From Edaphobacter aggregans DSM 19364 (GTDB taxonomy: Bacteria > Acidobacteriota > Terriglobia > Terriglobales > Acidobacteriaceae): DNA of 64,000 nt. The DNA lies in assembly GCF_000745965.1 (NCBI RefSeq), contig NZ_JQKI01000002.1, positions 62,001 through 126,000 of the forward strand, read 5' to 3'. This document shows, piece by piece, positions 18,085 through 27,981 of this stretch (position 1 is its first letter; each line of letters begins with the position of its first letter). The notes under the pieces were generated by a model that was given only the letters and a program-made list of their open reading frames with translations, was not told where the DNA came from and did not search any database. The position numbers and the translations under genes are program-made.

Positions 18085-18456
18085 AAAAAGGTTCCTTTGT
18101 GGCGCCTCTCTCCTTGAGAAGCGGAACAATTGGGACCAATCCTGACGCCGTGCGCCAGAACTGGTGGACCGGACAAGGGTGAACTCCGAACCATTGCCGG
18201 AGTGCCTTCGAGCAGACAAAATTCCGTAGGCCCGATGCAACGTTTTGCGGCGACCACGAATCGCCGCGCAGCGTAACAAAGACAGACGTGAGGTGTTGCG
18301 CAAAAGGTTGCAGCAGGCACCGTGTAATCGGGAGTCCAAACCGGTCTCTCAGCCGGGGCTCTGCCAATTCACTTACAGCAAGTATAGTGCCGCAACCCTT
18401 TCTGCTTGACACTGGTACTTTGGTGGTATGCAGGACAAGCGAAAAGGAGCCATGAA
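18085..18456. other. 372-base divergent control region, tonB-like / galE
   Basis: No gene is seen here. It must hold the promoters of both divergent genes. On the minus strand a TATACT hexamer lies near 18380-18386; on the plus strand a TTGACA is at 18406. A short inverted repeat (GGCGA/TCGCC) lies near 18250-18268. No binding sites could be assigned. Confidence 0.5.
18406..18432 (+). promoter_or_regulatory. Possible sigma-70-type promoter for galE
   Basis: TTGACA at 18406-18411 matches the -35 consensus and TATGCA at 18427-18432 resembles a -10 box, but the 15-base spacing is short. The galE start follows 25 bases later. Tentative. Confidence 0.3.
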
Positions 18457-19425
18457 ATGAACGTTTTAGTCACAGGTGGGGCAGGTTATATCGGAGGTAC
18501 GGTAACCCGTCTTCTGCTTGCAGCGGGTCACAAGGTAACCGTTTACGACAATCTCTGCCACAGCCGCCGCGAGGCCCTCGCCGAGGGCGCACGCTTTGTC
18601 GAAGGCGACCTCGCCGATCGCGCGCTGATTGAGTCCACACTTCGCGAAGGACGCTTCGACGGAGTCATGCACTTTGCTGCACTCATCGAGGCCGGCGAGA
18701 GCATGAAGCGCCCCGAGCTCTACTTCCGCAACAACACCATGGCAACGCTCACGCTGCTTGAAGCCATGCTCGCCACCGGCCACGACCGCCTCGTCTTCAG
18801 TTCCACCGCGGCCTGCTACGGCGAGCCCGTATCGACGCCGATCACCGAAGACGCGCGCCTGCTCCCCACCAACGCCTACGGCGAGAGCAAGCTGCTGGTC
18901 GAGCAGATGCTCACCTGGATGAACTGCATCCACGGCCTCCGCTATGCCAGCCTGCGCTACTTCAATGTCGCCGGAGCCATCGACGGCTACGGCGAGGCGC
19001 ACGAGCCCGAGTCGCACCTGATCCCGCTCATCCTCGACGTTGCACTGGGACGTCGCGCGAGCATCAAGATCTTCGGCCAGGACTACCCCACCAAGGACGG
19101 CACCTGCATCCGCGACTACATCCACGTCCGCGATCTCGCCGACGCGCACTTCCTCGCGCTCAACGCGCTCCACCAGCACAGCCGCCTGATCTACAACATC
19201 GGCAACGGCCAGGGCTTCACTGTGCGCGAGGTCATCGACTCGGTACGCCGCGTTACCGGGCGGCCCATCGCAGTGGAGGAGCACGGCCGTCGCCCCGGAG
19301 ACCCCGCCGTCCTCGTCGCAAGCTCGGAGAAGATCAAGGCCGAGCTGGGCTGGAACCCGAAGTTCGCCGAACTCGACCAGATCATCGCGAGCGCGTGGCA
19401 GTGGCACCAGCGCCGCTACGCCTGA
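18457..19425 (+). CDS. galE: UDP-glucose 4-epimerase
   Basis: Extended short-chain dehydrogenase that interconverts UDP-glucose and UDP-galactose for envelope sugars. The 322-aa product has the NAD motif VTGGAGYIG at residues 5-13, the serine in FSSTAACYG (S116/S117) and the catalytic pair Y141/K145 in AYGESK, all intact. I chose the ATG at 18457 (after AAAAGGAGCC); the nearby ATG at 18452 stops after two codons. Length is slightly under the usual 330-340 residues. Confidence 0.9.
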   Translation: MNVLVTGGAGYIGGTVTRLLLAAGHKVTVYDNLCHSRREALAEGARFVEGDLADRALIESTLREGRFDGVMHFAALIEAGESMKRPELYFRNNTMATLTLLEAMLATGHDRLVFSSTAACYGEPVSTPITEDARLLPTNAYGESKLLVEQMLTWMNCIHGLRYASLRYFNVAGAIDGYGEAHEPESHLIPLILDVALGRRASIKIFGQDYPTKDGTCIRDYIHVRDLADAHFLALNALHQHSRLIYNIGNGQGFTVREVIDSVRRVTGRPIAVEEHGRRPGDPAVLVASSEKIKAELGWNPKFAELDQIIASAWQWHQRRYA

Positions 19426-19475
19426 GACGCACACACCGGGCCGCGGGCATCGAACCTCACTTAAGGAGCTCTCCC

Positions 19476-20051
19476 GTGATCGACAGCATGTTCCATCTGC
19501 AACTGCCGCTGATCGAGAAGATCCTGCGGCCCATCCTCGTCTATCTCTGCCTGATCCTCTTTCTGCGACTGTTCGGCAAGCGGGAGCTGGCACAGCTCAA
19601 TACGTTCGACCTGATCGTGCTGCTGTGCCTCTCGAACACCGTGCAGAACGCGATCATCGGCGACGACAACACGGTCAGCGGAGGCATCGTCGGAGTCTTC
19701 TCGCTGCTGGGCATCAACTTCCTGCTCACCCGGCTCCTCTTCCGCTTTCCAAAGCTGAACCGAGTGCTTGAGGGTAAGGAGACCGTGCTCATCCGCCACG
19801 GCAAGGTGGATCAGGACGCAGTCAAACGAGAGGCCCTCACCGAGCTCGAACTCAAGACCATCCTGCACAAGGAGGGCCTCAACGATTATTCTCAAGTCGA
19901 ACTCTGCGTCCTCGAGCCCGGCGGTAACTTCTACGTGGATGAGGCCGACCCTCTAGCGGAAGGCCGCCAACGCAGCGAGATTCTTCGCGACATCAAGGCG
20001 CTCACAGCCGAGGTGCAGGAGCTGAGGTACCTGCTGGCGGCGCGCCGCTGA
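19476..20051 (+). CDS. DUF421 (YetF-like) membrane protein
   Basis: A 191-aa protein with three N-terminal membrane segments (ILVYLCLILFLRLFGKREL, FDLIVLLCLSNTVQNAI, GVFSLLGINFLLTRLLF) and a C-terminal soluble domain with the family stretch VLIRHGKVDQDAVKREALTE. It is typical of DUF421/YetF proteins, whose function is not settled. I chose the GTG at 19476 because AAGGAG lies 7 bases upstream. It starts 50 bases after galE on the same strand and may be cotranscribed. It meets the next gene tail to tail. Confidence 0.85.
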   Translation: MIDSMFHLQLPLIEKILRPILVYLCLILFLRLFGKRELAQLNTFDLIVLLCLSNTVQNAIIGDDNTVSGGIVGVFSLLGINFLLTRLLFRFPKLNRVLEGKETVLIRHGKVDQDAVKREALTELELKTILHKEGLNDYSQVELCVLEPGGNFYVDEADPLAEGRQRSEILRDIKALTAEVQELRYLLAARR

Positions 20052-20061
20052 TCCGAGCGCC

Positions 20062-20265
20062 TCAGCGTTGCGTCGGTCCGGAGACCAGCTTGCTTATCGC
20101 ATGGCGATAGCGCTCCGGCGGCTCGGCCAGCTGCGAGTCCCGAACCGCGGCCCGATACCCGCCCATGTAGATCGAATACATCACCGCCAGCGCGCATCCC
20201 ACCCCGAAGGCAAAGCCCAGGAAGAACCCGACGCCGATCGACCAGAACATTGTTGTGGAAGACAT
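20062..20265 (-). CDS. Small single-span membrane protein, 67 aa
   Basis: The product starts MSSTTMFWSIGVGFFLGFAF and has one long hydrophobic helix (about residues 6-30) followed by a polar tail ending SKLVSGPTQR. The ATG at 20265 is preceded by GGAGGA about 6 bases upstream, which decides the start against the longer frame to 20334. No family is recognised. Confidence 0.6.
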   Translation of the reverse strand: MSSTTMFWSIGVGFFLGFAFGVGCALAVMYSIYMGGYRAAVRDSQLAEPPERYRHAISKLVSGPTQR

Positions 20266-20466
20266 TCTCCTCCGATTGTATCGGCACCACTTGGCGCCTG
20301 TGACATGATGTGGCATGCGAGATAAGCGAACCAAGCGCGTCGCCTCTCCTGAAATAAATACAGATCATCCAAAGCACCGGACATTTGCCCTACCGTCCTG
20401 TTGCCGCTCGCGCGAGCCATAGCGTACCTTTTTGTGGTAGTGCCGAAGATCAGTGGAGGATGTTGC

Positions 20467-22443
20467 GTGACGGTGATTCAGGAAGGAACGGCGAATCTGG
20501 ACTCGAGCTTGCGGGAGAACAGGGTCTTTGAGCCCTCACAGGAGTTCCGCTCCAAAGCTCACATCTCCAGCATCGAGCAGTACGAGCAGATGTATCGCCG
20601 CAGCATCGAGCATCCTGAGGAGTTTTGGGCCGAGGCCGCATCCGAACTCGAGTGGTTCGCGCCCTGGACCAAGGTCCTGACCCCCGGCCGCGACGGCTCC
20701 GGTCTCGGAGCGAAGTGGTTCGCCGGCGGCAAGCTCAACCTCTCGCACACCTGCGTCGATCGCCACGCCAAAGGCGCACGCCGCGACAAGATTGCCCTGC
20801 TCTGGGAGGGCGAGCCCGGCGACGTCCGCAGGCTCACCTACGCCGACCTCCACGCCGAGGTGCAGCGCTTCGCCAACGTCCTCAAAGGCCTCGGAATCAA
20901 AAAAGGCGACCGCGTCGCCATCTACATGGGCATGTGCCCGGAGCTTGCCATCGCGCTGCTCGCCTGCGCCCGTATCGGCGCGGTGCACTCGGTCATCTTC
21001 GGTGGCTTCGCCGCCCACGCCATCGTCGATCGCGTCAATGACTCAGCCTGCGTCGCCGTCATCACCCAGGACACCTCCTACCGGCGCGGCACCGAGATCC
21101 ACCTCAAGAAGATCGTCGACGAGGCGCTCGCGAAGTGCCCCACCGTGCAGCACGTCGTCGTCTATCGGCGCAGCGGGACCCCGGTCAACATGAAGCCCGG
21201 CCGCGACCTATGGTGGGACGAATCCATGCTCACCGCAGAAAAAGAGTGCGCGCCCGAGTGGATGGACGCCGAGGACCCACTCTACCTGCTCTACACCTCC
21301 GGAACCACCGGCAAGCCCAAGGGCCTGCTCCACACGACGGGCGGCTACGCGGTCCAGACCTACCTCACCGCGAAGTACATCTTCGACCTTCACGACGACG
21401 ATGTCTTCTGGTGCACCGCCGACATCGGCTGGGTCACTGGCCACAGCTACGTCGTCTACGGCCCGCTGCAGAACGGCGTCACCGTGATGATGTACGAGGG
21501 CGCTCCCAACTGGCCCGAGAACGATCGCTTCTGGAAGATCATCGACGCCCACAAGGTCACCATCTTCTACACCGCGCCCACAGCCATCCGTGCCTTTACT
21601 AAGTGGGGCGTCGAGTGGGTGCGCAAGCACTCACTCTCGTCACTCCGTCTGCTGGGTACCGTCGGCGAGCCCATCAACCCCGAGGCGTGGATGTGGTTCC
21701 ACCGCGAGGTCGGCCACGAGCGCTGCCCCATCGTCGATACCTACTGGCAGACTGAGACCGGCTCCGCCATGATCGCGCCCATCCCCGGCGCCGTCCCCAC
21801 AAAGCCCGGCTCGGCAACACGGCCCTTCTTCGGAATTGTGCCTGAAGTAGTTACAAAAGAAGGCGAGCCCGTTCCCGACGGCAAGGGCGGCCTGCTCGTC
21901 TTTCGCACCCCCTGGCCATCCATCGCCCGCACCATCTACGGCGATCCCGAGCGCTACGAGCAGTCCTACTGGTCTGAGATTCCCGGCAGCTACTTCACCG
22001 GCGACGGCGCCCGCCGCGACCCCGACGGCTACTACTGGCTCATGGGACGCGTGGACGACGTGCTCAACGTCTCCGGTCACCGCCTCGGAACCATGGAGGT
22101 CGAGTCCGCCCTCGTCGCGCATCCCAAGGTCGCCGAAGCCGCCGTCGTCGGCCGCCCGGACGAGCTCAAAGGCCAGGCGATATGCGCCTTCGTCACCCTC
22201 GAGCAGGGCCACACGGTCTCCGACGAGCTCAAGCAGGAGATTCGCCAGTGGGTCGCGAAAGAGATCGGAGCCCTCGCCCGGCCCGACGACGTCCGCTTCA
22301 CCGACGCTCTCCCCAAGACGCGCTCCGGAAAGATCATGCGCCGCCTGCTCCGCGAACTCGCCACCACCGGAGAGGTCAAAGGGGACACAACGACGCTTGA
22401 AGACTTCGCCGTAATAGCCAAACTGCGCGAGAATGAAGAGTGA
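20467..22443 (+). CDS. acs: Acetyl-CoA synthetase (AMP-forming)
   Basis: Activates acetate to acetyl-CoA through an acetyl-adenylate. From the GTG at 20467 the product is 658 aa, matching the family's usual 650. A GGAGGA six bases upstream supports this start over the longer frame from 20401. The P-loop-like signature [19 protein letters not shown] and the TYWQTETG adenylate motif are present. So is the C-terminal [11 protein letters not shown] with the acetylation-target lysine (about K622). No motif is damaged. It stands alone, followed after 74 bases by a toxin-antitoxin locus. Confidence 0.95.
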   Translation: MTVIQEGTANLDSSLRENRVFEPSQEFRSKAHISSIEQYEQMYRRSIEHPEEFWAEAASELEWFAPWTKVLTPGRDGSGLGAKWFAGGKLNLSHTCVDRHAKGARRDKIALLWEGEPGDVRRLTYADLHAEVQRFANVLKGLGIKKGDRVAIYMGMCPELAIALLACARIGAVHSVIFGGFAAHAIVDRVNDSACVAVITQDTSYRRGTEIHLKKIVDEALAKCPTVQHVVVYRRSGTPVNMKPGRDLWWDESMLTAEKECAPEWMDAEDPLYLLYTSGTTGKPKGLLHTTGGYAVQTYLTAKYIFDLHDDDVFWCTADIGWVTGHSYVVYGPLQNGVTVMMYEGAPNWPENDRFWKIIDAHKVTIFYTAPTAIRAFTKWGVEWVRKHSLSSLRLLGTVGEPINPEAWMWFHREVGHERCPIVDTYWQTETGSAMIAPIPGAVPTKPGSATRPFFGIVPEVVTKEGEPVPDGKGGLLVFRTPWPSIARTIYGDPERYEQSYWSEIPGSYFTGDGARRDPDGYYWLMGRVDDVLNVSGHRLGTMEVESALVAHPKVAEAAVVGRPDELKGQAICAFVTLEQGHTVSDELKQEIRQWVAKEIGALARPDDVRFTDALPKTRSGKIMRRLLRELATTGEVKGDTTTLEDFAVIAKLRENEE

Positions 22444-22517
22444 AAAAGGCACGAGACCTGCCGCGGAAAGTGTCTGAGCGTTGCCTCTGACGGCGACGTT
22501 TGAGGTAATCTATCGCC

Positions 22518-22790
22518 ATGACCGTCCAACTCAGTCCCGAGCTCGAGGCGCTTGTCCGGCAGGACGTGGAGCGCGGGCCGTATCGCAGCGTCGATGATTT
22601 CGTCGAGCAGGCCGTCAAAGAGCTGCACGACCGCGAGCAGTGGTTGGCCGACCACCGAGATGAAATACGCGCGAAGATCGAAGAAGGCTGGGCTTCAGCC
22701 GAGCGCGGCGAGTTGATCGACAGTGAACAACTGAAACGCGAGATGAAGGGGATGAAGGCAGACTGGCTGGCAGAGCGCAAGGGTGCCTGA
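22518..22790 (+). CDS. parD: ParD-type antitoxin
   Basis: A 90-aa acidic, helical protein starting MTVQLSPELEALVRQDVERG. It has the ribbon-helix-helix pattern of ParD (VQLSPELEALV, then YRSVDDFVEQAVKEL) and a C-terminal helix-rich toxin-binding tail. ParD binds DNA to repress the operon and neutralises ParE. The stop overlaps the GTG start of the toxin frame, the usual arrangement. The partner gene is frameshifted, so this may now be an orphan antitoxin. Confidence 0.8.
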   Translation: MTVQLSPELEALVRQDVERGPYRSVDDFVEQAVKELHDREQWLADHRDEIRAKIEEGWASAERGELIDSEQLKREMKGMKADWLAERKGA

Positions 22791-23104
22791 ACCGTACTTC
22801 ATCACATCACCCGCTCGAAAGGATCTTAGGGCGATCTGGCAGTATATTGCCGCAGACAGCGTGTCTGCGGCTGACGATGTAGAAACGGCAATCTACCGGG
22901 CTTTCGATCTGCTTTCGGCCATGCCAATGCTCGGCCATCAACGACGAGAATTCACAAGTCGGCCTCTCCGGTTCTGGCTTGTGAATCCATACAAGAGCTA
23001 TTGCATTGTTTTACGATGCAATAGCGCGGCCAATTCGCATCGTTCGTATCCTACACGCAGCTTTAGATGCCAAAGTTCTTCTCAGATCGTTTTTGCAGCC
23101 CTAG
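22783..23104 (+). pseudogene. parE: ParE-type toxin gene broken by a frameshift
   Basis: The frame from GTG 22783 reads as a ParE/RelE toxin (ITSPARKDLRAIWQYIA, MLGHQRREF, VNPYKSYCIV) up to about 23009, then changes to nonsense and continues open into the histidine kinase antisense. In another frame the expected toxin end follows at once: FYDAIARPIRIVRILHAALD, finishing at a TAG at 23102-23104. One T missing from the run at 23009-23012 (GTTTTAC instead of GTTTTTAC) explains the break. It is either a real inactivating deletion or a base-calling error in a homopolymer. Confidence 0.8.
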
Positions 23105-25497
23105 CGCAGATTCGTCCGCGGCTTCGTCGGCAGCGTGAAGTGAAACGTCGTGCCTTTGCCCGGAGTGCTCGTCGCCCAGATGCGCCCGCCGTGCTGGTTC
23201 ACGATGCTCCGGCAGATCGCGAGGCCGAGCCCTGTCCCGCCGAGTGTCCGCGTATCGGAGGCGTCGCCCTGCTGGAAGCGATCGAAGATATTCTCCAGCT
23301 TGTCCTCCGGAATGCCGTGGCCCTGGTCGCGTACCTCGAACAGAGCCTCCTGGTCGTCCAGGTTGCGTGCTGTCAGATGAATCTCGCAGCCCGGCGCAGA
23401 AAACTTGATCGCGTTCGAAAGCAGATTGCTCAGCGCCTGCAACACGCGGTCCGGGTCTGCCCACACCATCACTCCGTTCGCCGCGTAGAAGATTCTCGCC
23501 GCCGGCTTCGGCGTGCGGGCCTGCTGCGCGCTGACTGCCTTTCGCAGCAGATCCTCCGCGCTCACCATCGTCGAGTGCAGCTCGCTCTTGCCGCTCTGGA
23601 TGCGCTCGAGGTCCAGAATGTCGTTCACCAGCCTCACCAGCCGGTCCGTATTGTTGATGGCAATGTCCAGCATCTGGCGCGACTTCTCCGGCCGTGCCTC
23701 CAGAGCTCCTCCGGCCAGCAGACCCAGCGCCCCCCGCAGCGACGTCAGCGGCGTGCGCAGCTCGTGCGACACCGTCGAGATGAACTCGTCCTTCATCCGG
23801 TCCAGCGCCCTTCGCTCCGTCGTATCCGTAAACGCCACGACCACGCCCACCGCCCGCGCCTCGCCGCCCTCGCCCGAGTAGGTATCGATCAGCGGCCTCG
23901 AGACATACTCCACCGGTAAGCACGTGCCGTCCTTGCGCCAGAAGACCTCGTCGACCACACGTGCCGTGCCGAAGTTCGACAGGCTCTTGCGGATCGGCGA
24001 CTCCTCCAACAGGTATGGCGTTCCATCCGCCTTCGTATGGTGGATCAGGTTGTGCATCACCCGGCCCAGCATCTCTTCCTGCTTGTAGCCCAGCATCTGC
24101 GCGGCGGCGGCGTTCACCACCGTCACCTGCCCTTCGAGGTCAATGCAGAAGATGCCGTCGCCCACCGACTCCAGGATCGAGTCCGACTGCCGCGTCAGCG
24201 TGCGCAGCCTGCCCTCGGCCCGCACCTGCTCCGTGATGTCGACGCCGAAGCCCAGCACATACGGCGTCCGTCCCGGCGCTGCAATCAGCTTGTTGCGATA
24301 CGCGATCACGCGAACCTCGCCGTCGGCGTGCTCCAGATGCAGCATCCCCTGAGCCTCGCCCGTGTCGGCGATCGCCTTCATGTAGTCGTCGAGCGCGCCG
24401 CGCCGCTCCACCGGAACGAACTTCGTCAGCGCGCTGCCTACCATCTCCTCCACCGTGCGTCCCACGGTTGAGGCGCCGTGCGCATTCAGCGACAGCAGCT
24501 TGCCCTTCATGTCGTGCGTGAACACCATGCCCAGCGAGCCTTCGACCAACTGCCGGTACCGTGCCTCGCTCTCACGCAGCGTTGACTCCGCAGCCCTCTG
24601 CGTCGTCACATCGATTCCCGTCGCAATGATGAACGCCACCTGCCCCTGCGCATCTCTGAGCGCCGTCGCCGACCACGCGATTCTCCGCAGGCTCCCATCG
24701 CGGTTCAGCCACTGGTTCTCGAACTCCGCCGGGAACGCGCCGTTGCGCAGCTGCTCGAAGGTCTCGATCGCCTCCGGGATCTCGTGCCGCGGAATCAGGC
24801 GGTCCCACGTGTAGCGGCCCACCAGCGTGGCAAAGTCGTACCCCGAGGCCATCTCGCAGGCGCGGTTGAAGCGCACGATGCGCCCCGCCGTATCGAACAC
24901 CGCCACCAGCGCGCCGATCGTGTCCAGCACAGCCGAGACAAAGTTCCGCTCCACCGTCAGCGCCGACTCGATCCTGCGCTGCGACCGCGCCGCGCGATCC
25001 ATCTGCCGTATGCGTCCGTTCAGCTCCAGCCGCGTCATCACCTGCCGGCTCAGGATGCTCAGAGCATTCGACTGCGCCTCGGTCAGCCGGCGCGGATGAC
25101 GGTCCACCACCGCAAGCGTGCCGATATTCACCCCTGCCGGCGTCGACAGCGGAGCCGCGGCATAAAAGCGATACGCCCGTCCCTCCAGCAGAATCCCGTC
25201 CGGCGCGAAGTCCTGGTCCAGCCGCGCGTCTGGAATCTCGTACACCGTGTCGCCCTGGATCGTCGTCTCGCACGGAAGCACGCCGAGCGAAAGCTCCGTC
25301 ACATCCACTCCCACGCGCGACTTCAGCCACATTCGGTCCGAGCCCACCAGGCATAGAAACGCTATCGGCGTATCGCAGAGCTGCGCCGCCAGACTCGCGA
25401 GGTCGTCAAGGACGGGGTCGCTCGCCGTATTCAGCACCTCGTACTGCTCCAGGGCCTGGTTCCGGAGTGCTTCGTCTTTGACCAGAAGTGCATTCAT
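23101..25497 (-). CDS. Soluble sensor histidine kinase (GAF, three PAS, HisKA, HATPase)
   Basis: A 798-aa protein without membrane helices. A GAF domain spans about residues 20-165 (DTPIAFLCLVGSDRMWLKSR). Three PAS domains lie at about 187-310, 315-435 and 440-570. The dimerisation/phosphoacceptor helix carries FISTVSHELRTPLTS (H578). The ATPase domain has NLLSNAIKFS, DQGHGIPED and GGTGLGLAI. It senses a cytoplasmic signal and autophosphorylates on H578. No response regulator is adjacent, so the partner is elsewhere. It meets the ParE frame tail to tail with a 4-base overlap. Confidence 0.9.
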   Translation of the reverse strand: MNALLVKDEALRNQALEQYEVLNTASDPVLDDLASLAAQLCDTPIAFLCLVGSDRMWLKSRVGVDVTELSLGVLPCETTIQGDTVYEIPDARLDQDFAPDGILLEGRAYRFYAAAPLSTPAGVNIGTLAVVDRHPRRLTEAQSNALSILSRQVMTRLELNGRIRQMDRAARSQRRIESALTVERNFVSAVLDTIGALVAVFDTAGRIVRFNRACEMASGYDFATLVGRYTWDRLIPRHEIPEAIETFEQLRNGAFPAEFENQWLNRDGSLRRIAWSATALRDAQGQVAFIIATGIDVTTQRAAESTLRESEARYRQLVEGSLGMVFTHDMKGKLLSLNAHGASTVGRTVEEMVGSALTKFVPVERRGALDDYMKAIADTGEAQGMLHLEHADGEVRVIAYRNKLIAAPGRTPYVLGFGVDITEQVRAEGRLRTLTRQSDSILESVGDGIFCIDLEGQVTVVNAAAAQMLGYKQEEMLGRVMHNLIHHTKADGTPYLLEESPIRKSLSNFGTARVVDEVFWRKDGTCLPVEYVSRPLIDTYSGEGGEARAVGVVVAFTDTTERRALDRMKDEFISTVSHELRTPLTSLRGALGLLAGGALEARPEKSRQMLDIAINNTDRLVRLVNDILDLERIQSGKSELHSTMVSAEDLLRKAVSAQQARTPKPAARIFYAANGVMVWADPDRVLQALSNLLSNAIKFSAPGCEIHLTARNLDDQEALFEVRDQGHGIPEDKLENIFDRFQQGDASDTRTLGGTGLGLAICRSIVNQHGGRIWATSTPGKGTTFHFTLPTKPRTNLR

Positions 25498-25564
25498 CTT
25501 GCTTCTCGAATCCTAGGAGATCGACATGGCCTTTCGCACTGCTACTTTTGGTGTAGCAATACGG

Positions 25565-26146
25565 CTAAGGCTTTGGAAGCACACAGCATTCGCCCGCTGC
25601 CGGTGGCTCGTTCGCGCTTGCGTCCAGCGCCACTTTCCAGCTCCCATCGGCCATCTTCTTCCACACCGTCATGTAGCGCCCGGAGATCACCACCGGCTGG
25701 CCGTTTTTGTCCTTCGAGCGGCCCTCATAGCGCCCCCACGTAAACCCCATGTCGTTCGAAGGACCCATCTGCGCTCCCTGCGGCGTCCAGGTCAGCTGAT
25801 ACTCCTTGGGGTCCCACCCCGCCTGCGCTGCAATCGCCGCTCGCCCCGTCACCGCCGGCTGGCCGTTATTCAGAGTAACGCCGTCGTCGGCAAACCAGCT
25901 TGCGAACGCCTTGCCGCCGCCCTCGGCTACCGCCTGAGCGAACTTGCCCTCAAGCTCCATCAGCAGAATCACGCCCGGCGAAAGCGTCGGCTGCGTCAGC
26001 GGACTCACTGCCGCTGGCCTCTGGCTCAGCCCATCGAGAGACGACGCTCCCGGAGAGACCTGTGCCTCGATCCGGCAGGCTGACAGCATCAGTCCCAGGA
26101 ACACGAGCGTGACGCAGAAATATCCTGATTCGTTTCGTTTCAACAT
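25565..26146 (-). CDS. Lipoprotein with SnoaL/DUF4440-like domain
   Basis: A 193-aa protein with a lipoprotein signal ending in the lipobox LSAC (C24). The mature part matches the pattern of SnoaL/ketosteroid-isomerase-like proteins: a helix-rich start (ELEGKFAQAVAEGGGKAFASWF) followed by DGVTLNNGQPAVTGRAAI and strands ending YMTVWKKMADGSWKVALD. The family forms cone-shaped folds with varied or no enzymatic activity. I chose the ATG at 26146 because it gives a proper lipoprotein signal; a longer frame to 26287 does not. Confidence 0.75.
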   Translation of the reverse strand: MLKRNESGYFCVTLVFLGLMLSACRIEAQVSPGASSLDGLSQRPAAVSPLTQPTLSPGVILLMELEGKFAQAVAEGGGKAFASWFADDGVTLNNGQPAVTGRAAIAAQAGWDPKEYQLTWTPQGAQMGPSNDMGFTWGRYEGRSKDKNGQPVVISGRYMTVWKKMADGSWKVALDASANEPPAAGECCVLPKP

Positions 26147-26362
26147 GACAGACCTCGGGTAGAGCGCTTCAAATATCAGTGCAAACTCTTTGCTCTTCCG
26201 TACGAAGATCGTCTGCTCTCTTTCCATACGGAGCTTGATCTCTCGCCGGAACGTCACCACTGCGGGTGAAAGCTCTTTATACAGCAAAACACGCCGCCGA
26301 GCGCCTGTGGAAGCTGTTCACGGGTACTCGTCCGTACCCTCCGGCTGATATGCTTTCGCGAA

Positions 26363-27760
26363 GTGACCACCCGCATCTCCGACCGAACGCTGATCGCCTC
26401 CGCCGCGCTGCTGCTCGCGGCTGGAATCCTCCTTGCAGTCCTCTCCACGGCGCACCAGCCCGCCGCAACCCCATTCCGCTGGCTCGGCATAGCCGTCTTT
26501 GCCGTCTTCGCCCTCCGCCGCGGCACCATCACCCCGTGGATCTTCGTCGCCATGGTTGCCGGTGCCGAGCTCGGCTTCGACGCTCCGCACCTCGCCGTCA
26601 GCCTGCGCGTCTTCAGCGACATCTTCCTCCGCCTCATCAAGACCATCGTCGCCCCGCTCATCTTCGCCACCCTCGTCACCGGAATCGCCGGCCACGGCGA
26701 CCTCAAGGGCGTCGGCCGCATCGGCATCAAGAGCCTCATCTACTTCGAAGTCGTCACCACGCTGGCCCTCTTCGTCGGCCTGGCCGCCATCAACATCAGC
26801 CGCGCCGGTGTCGGGCTCTCCCTCTCCGCCGCCACCGCAGCCGGGGCAGCCGCGCCCGCTGAGGCTCCCCCCGCCACCCACTGGCAGGACTTCCTCCTCC
26901 ACATCGCCCCGGAGAACATCGCAAAATCCGTCGCCGAGGGCCAGATCCTCCAGGTCGCCGTCTTCGCCGTCTTCTTCGGCGTCGCCCTGGCCCTGCTCAA
27001 CGAGCAGAAGCGCGCTCCCATGCTCGCCCTCTGCGAGAGCCTCAGCGAGGTGATGTTCAAGTTCACCAACATCGTCATGTACTTCGCCCCCATCGGCGTC
27101 GCCGCCGCCATGGCCTACACGGTCGGCCACATGGGCCTGGGAGTCCTGGTCAACCTCGGCAAGCTGCTGCTCACCGTCTATGGCGCCCTGCTCGCCTTCG
27201 GCCTCTTCGTCCTTCTCCCCGCCGCGCTCCTCTTCCGCGTGCCCGTCCGACGCTTCCTCTCCGCCGTCGCCGAGCCCGCCACCGTCGCCTTCGCCACCGC
27301 CGCCAGCGAGGCCGCCCTCCCCCGCGCCATGGAGTCCATGGAGGCCCTCGGCGTCCCCCGCCGCATCGTCGCCTTCGTCATCCCTGCCGGCTACAGCTTC
27401 AACCTCGACGGCTCCACCCTCTACCTCGCCGCTGCCAGCATCTTCGTCGCCCAGGCCGGAGGAATCCATCTCTCCATCGGCCAGCAGATCGTCATGATGC
27501 TCACCCTCATGCTCACCAGCAAAGGCGTCGCCGGAGTCCCGCGAGCCACGCTCGTCGTCCTGCTCGCCACCGCCTCCACCTTCGGCCTCCCCTCAGAGCC
27601 CATCTTCGTCCTGCTCGGCATCGACGCCCTCGCCGATATGGCCCGCACCACCGTCAACGTCGTCGGAAACTGCCTGGCCTCGGTCGTCGTCGCCAAATGG
27701 GAGGGCGAGTTCGCCACCGAGCCCATCAGCGAGACCGTCCTAGAAGGAATGGCCGAGTAA
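26363..27760 (+). CDS. Dicarboxylate/amino-acid:cation symporter (GltP/DctA family)
   Basis: A 465-aa integral membrane transporter of the DAACS family. The family motifs are visible: a hairpin region with SEAALPRAMESMEALG, the substrate-binding stretch GYSFNLDGSTLY and the second hairpin TSKGVAGVPRATLVV. Substrates of the family are C4-dicarboxylates, glutamate or aspartate, driven by sodium or protons; the exact one is not readable. The start is a GTG at 26363 with no strong ribosome site. The loop at about residues 150-180 is alanine/proline-rich and longer than usual. Confidence 0.9.
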   Translation: MTTRISDRTLIASAALLLAAGILLAVLSTAHQPAATPFRWLGIAVFAVFALRRGTITPWIFVAMVAGAELGFDAPHLAVSLRVFSDIFLRLIKTIVAPLIFATLVTGIAGHGDLKGVGRIGIKSLIYFEVVTTLALFVGLAAINISRAGVGLSLSAATAAGAAAPAEAPPATHWQDFLLHIAPENIAKSVAEGQILQVAVFAVFFGVALALLNEQKRAPMLALCESLSEVMFKFTNIVMYFAPIGVAAAMAYTVGHMGLGVLVNLGKLLLTVYGALLAFGLFVLLPAALLFRVPVRRFLSAVAEPATVAFATAASEAALPRAMESMEALGVPRRIVAFVIPAGYSFNLDGSTLYLAAASIFVAQAGGIHLSIGQQIVMMLTLMLTSKGVAGVPRATLVVLLATASTFGLPSEPIFVLLGIDALADMARTTVNVVGNCLASVVVAKWEGEFATEPISETVLEGMAE

Positions 27761-27854
27761 TCCCGCAGCAATCGCAGAGTAAGATGCGCCCGGGATGGCC
27801 AAGTGAGCAGATCCCGGCCATATTTCATCTCACGCCGCCATCCCAACTTACGCC

Positions 27855-27884
27855 GTCATTCTGAGCGCAGCGAAGAATCTCGGG
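27855..27884. repeat. Intergenic repeat of the GTCATTCTGAGC type
   Basis: The segment begins GTCATTCTGAGCGCAGCGAA and ends in AATCTCGGG. It belongs to a family seen again in variant form at 44719, 46285, 47837 and 55348, always between genes. It is the reverse orientation relative to most other copies. Confidence 0.6.
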
Positions 27885-27981
27885 TAGTGGGCCAGTTTGA
27901 ACTCCAGGGCATCCAGAGTTACCTATAACCAACGTTTCTGGGGAAGATCGTGCCCGGCGATCCCGCTCTGCCAAATTCGCT

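Noticed and set aside
23105..23919. Continuation of the ParE frame to 23919 as a fusion protein
   Set aside because: The extension is antisense to the histidine kinase and has the arginine-rich composition of a shadow frame; the toxin's own end is in another frame.
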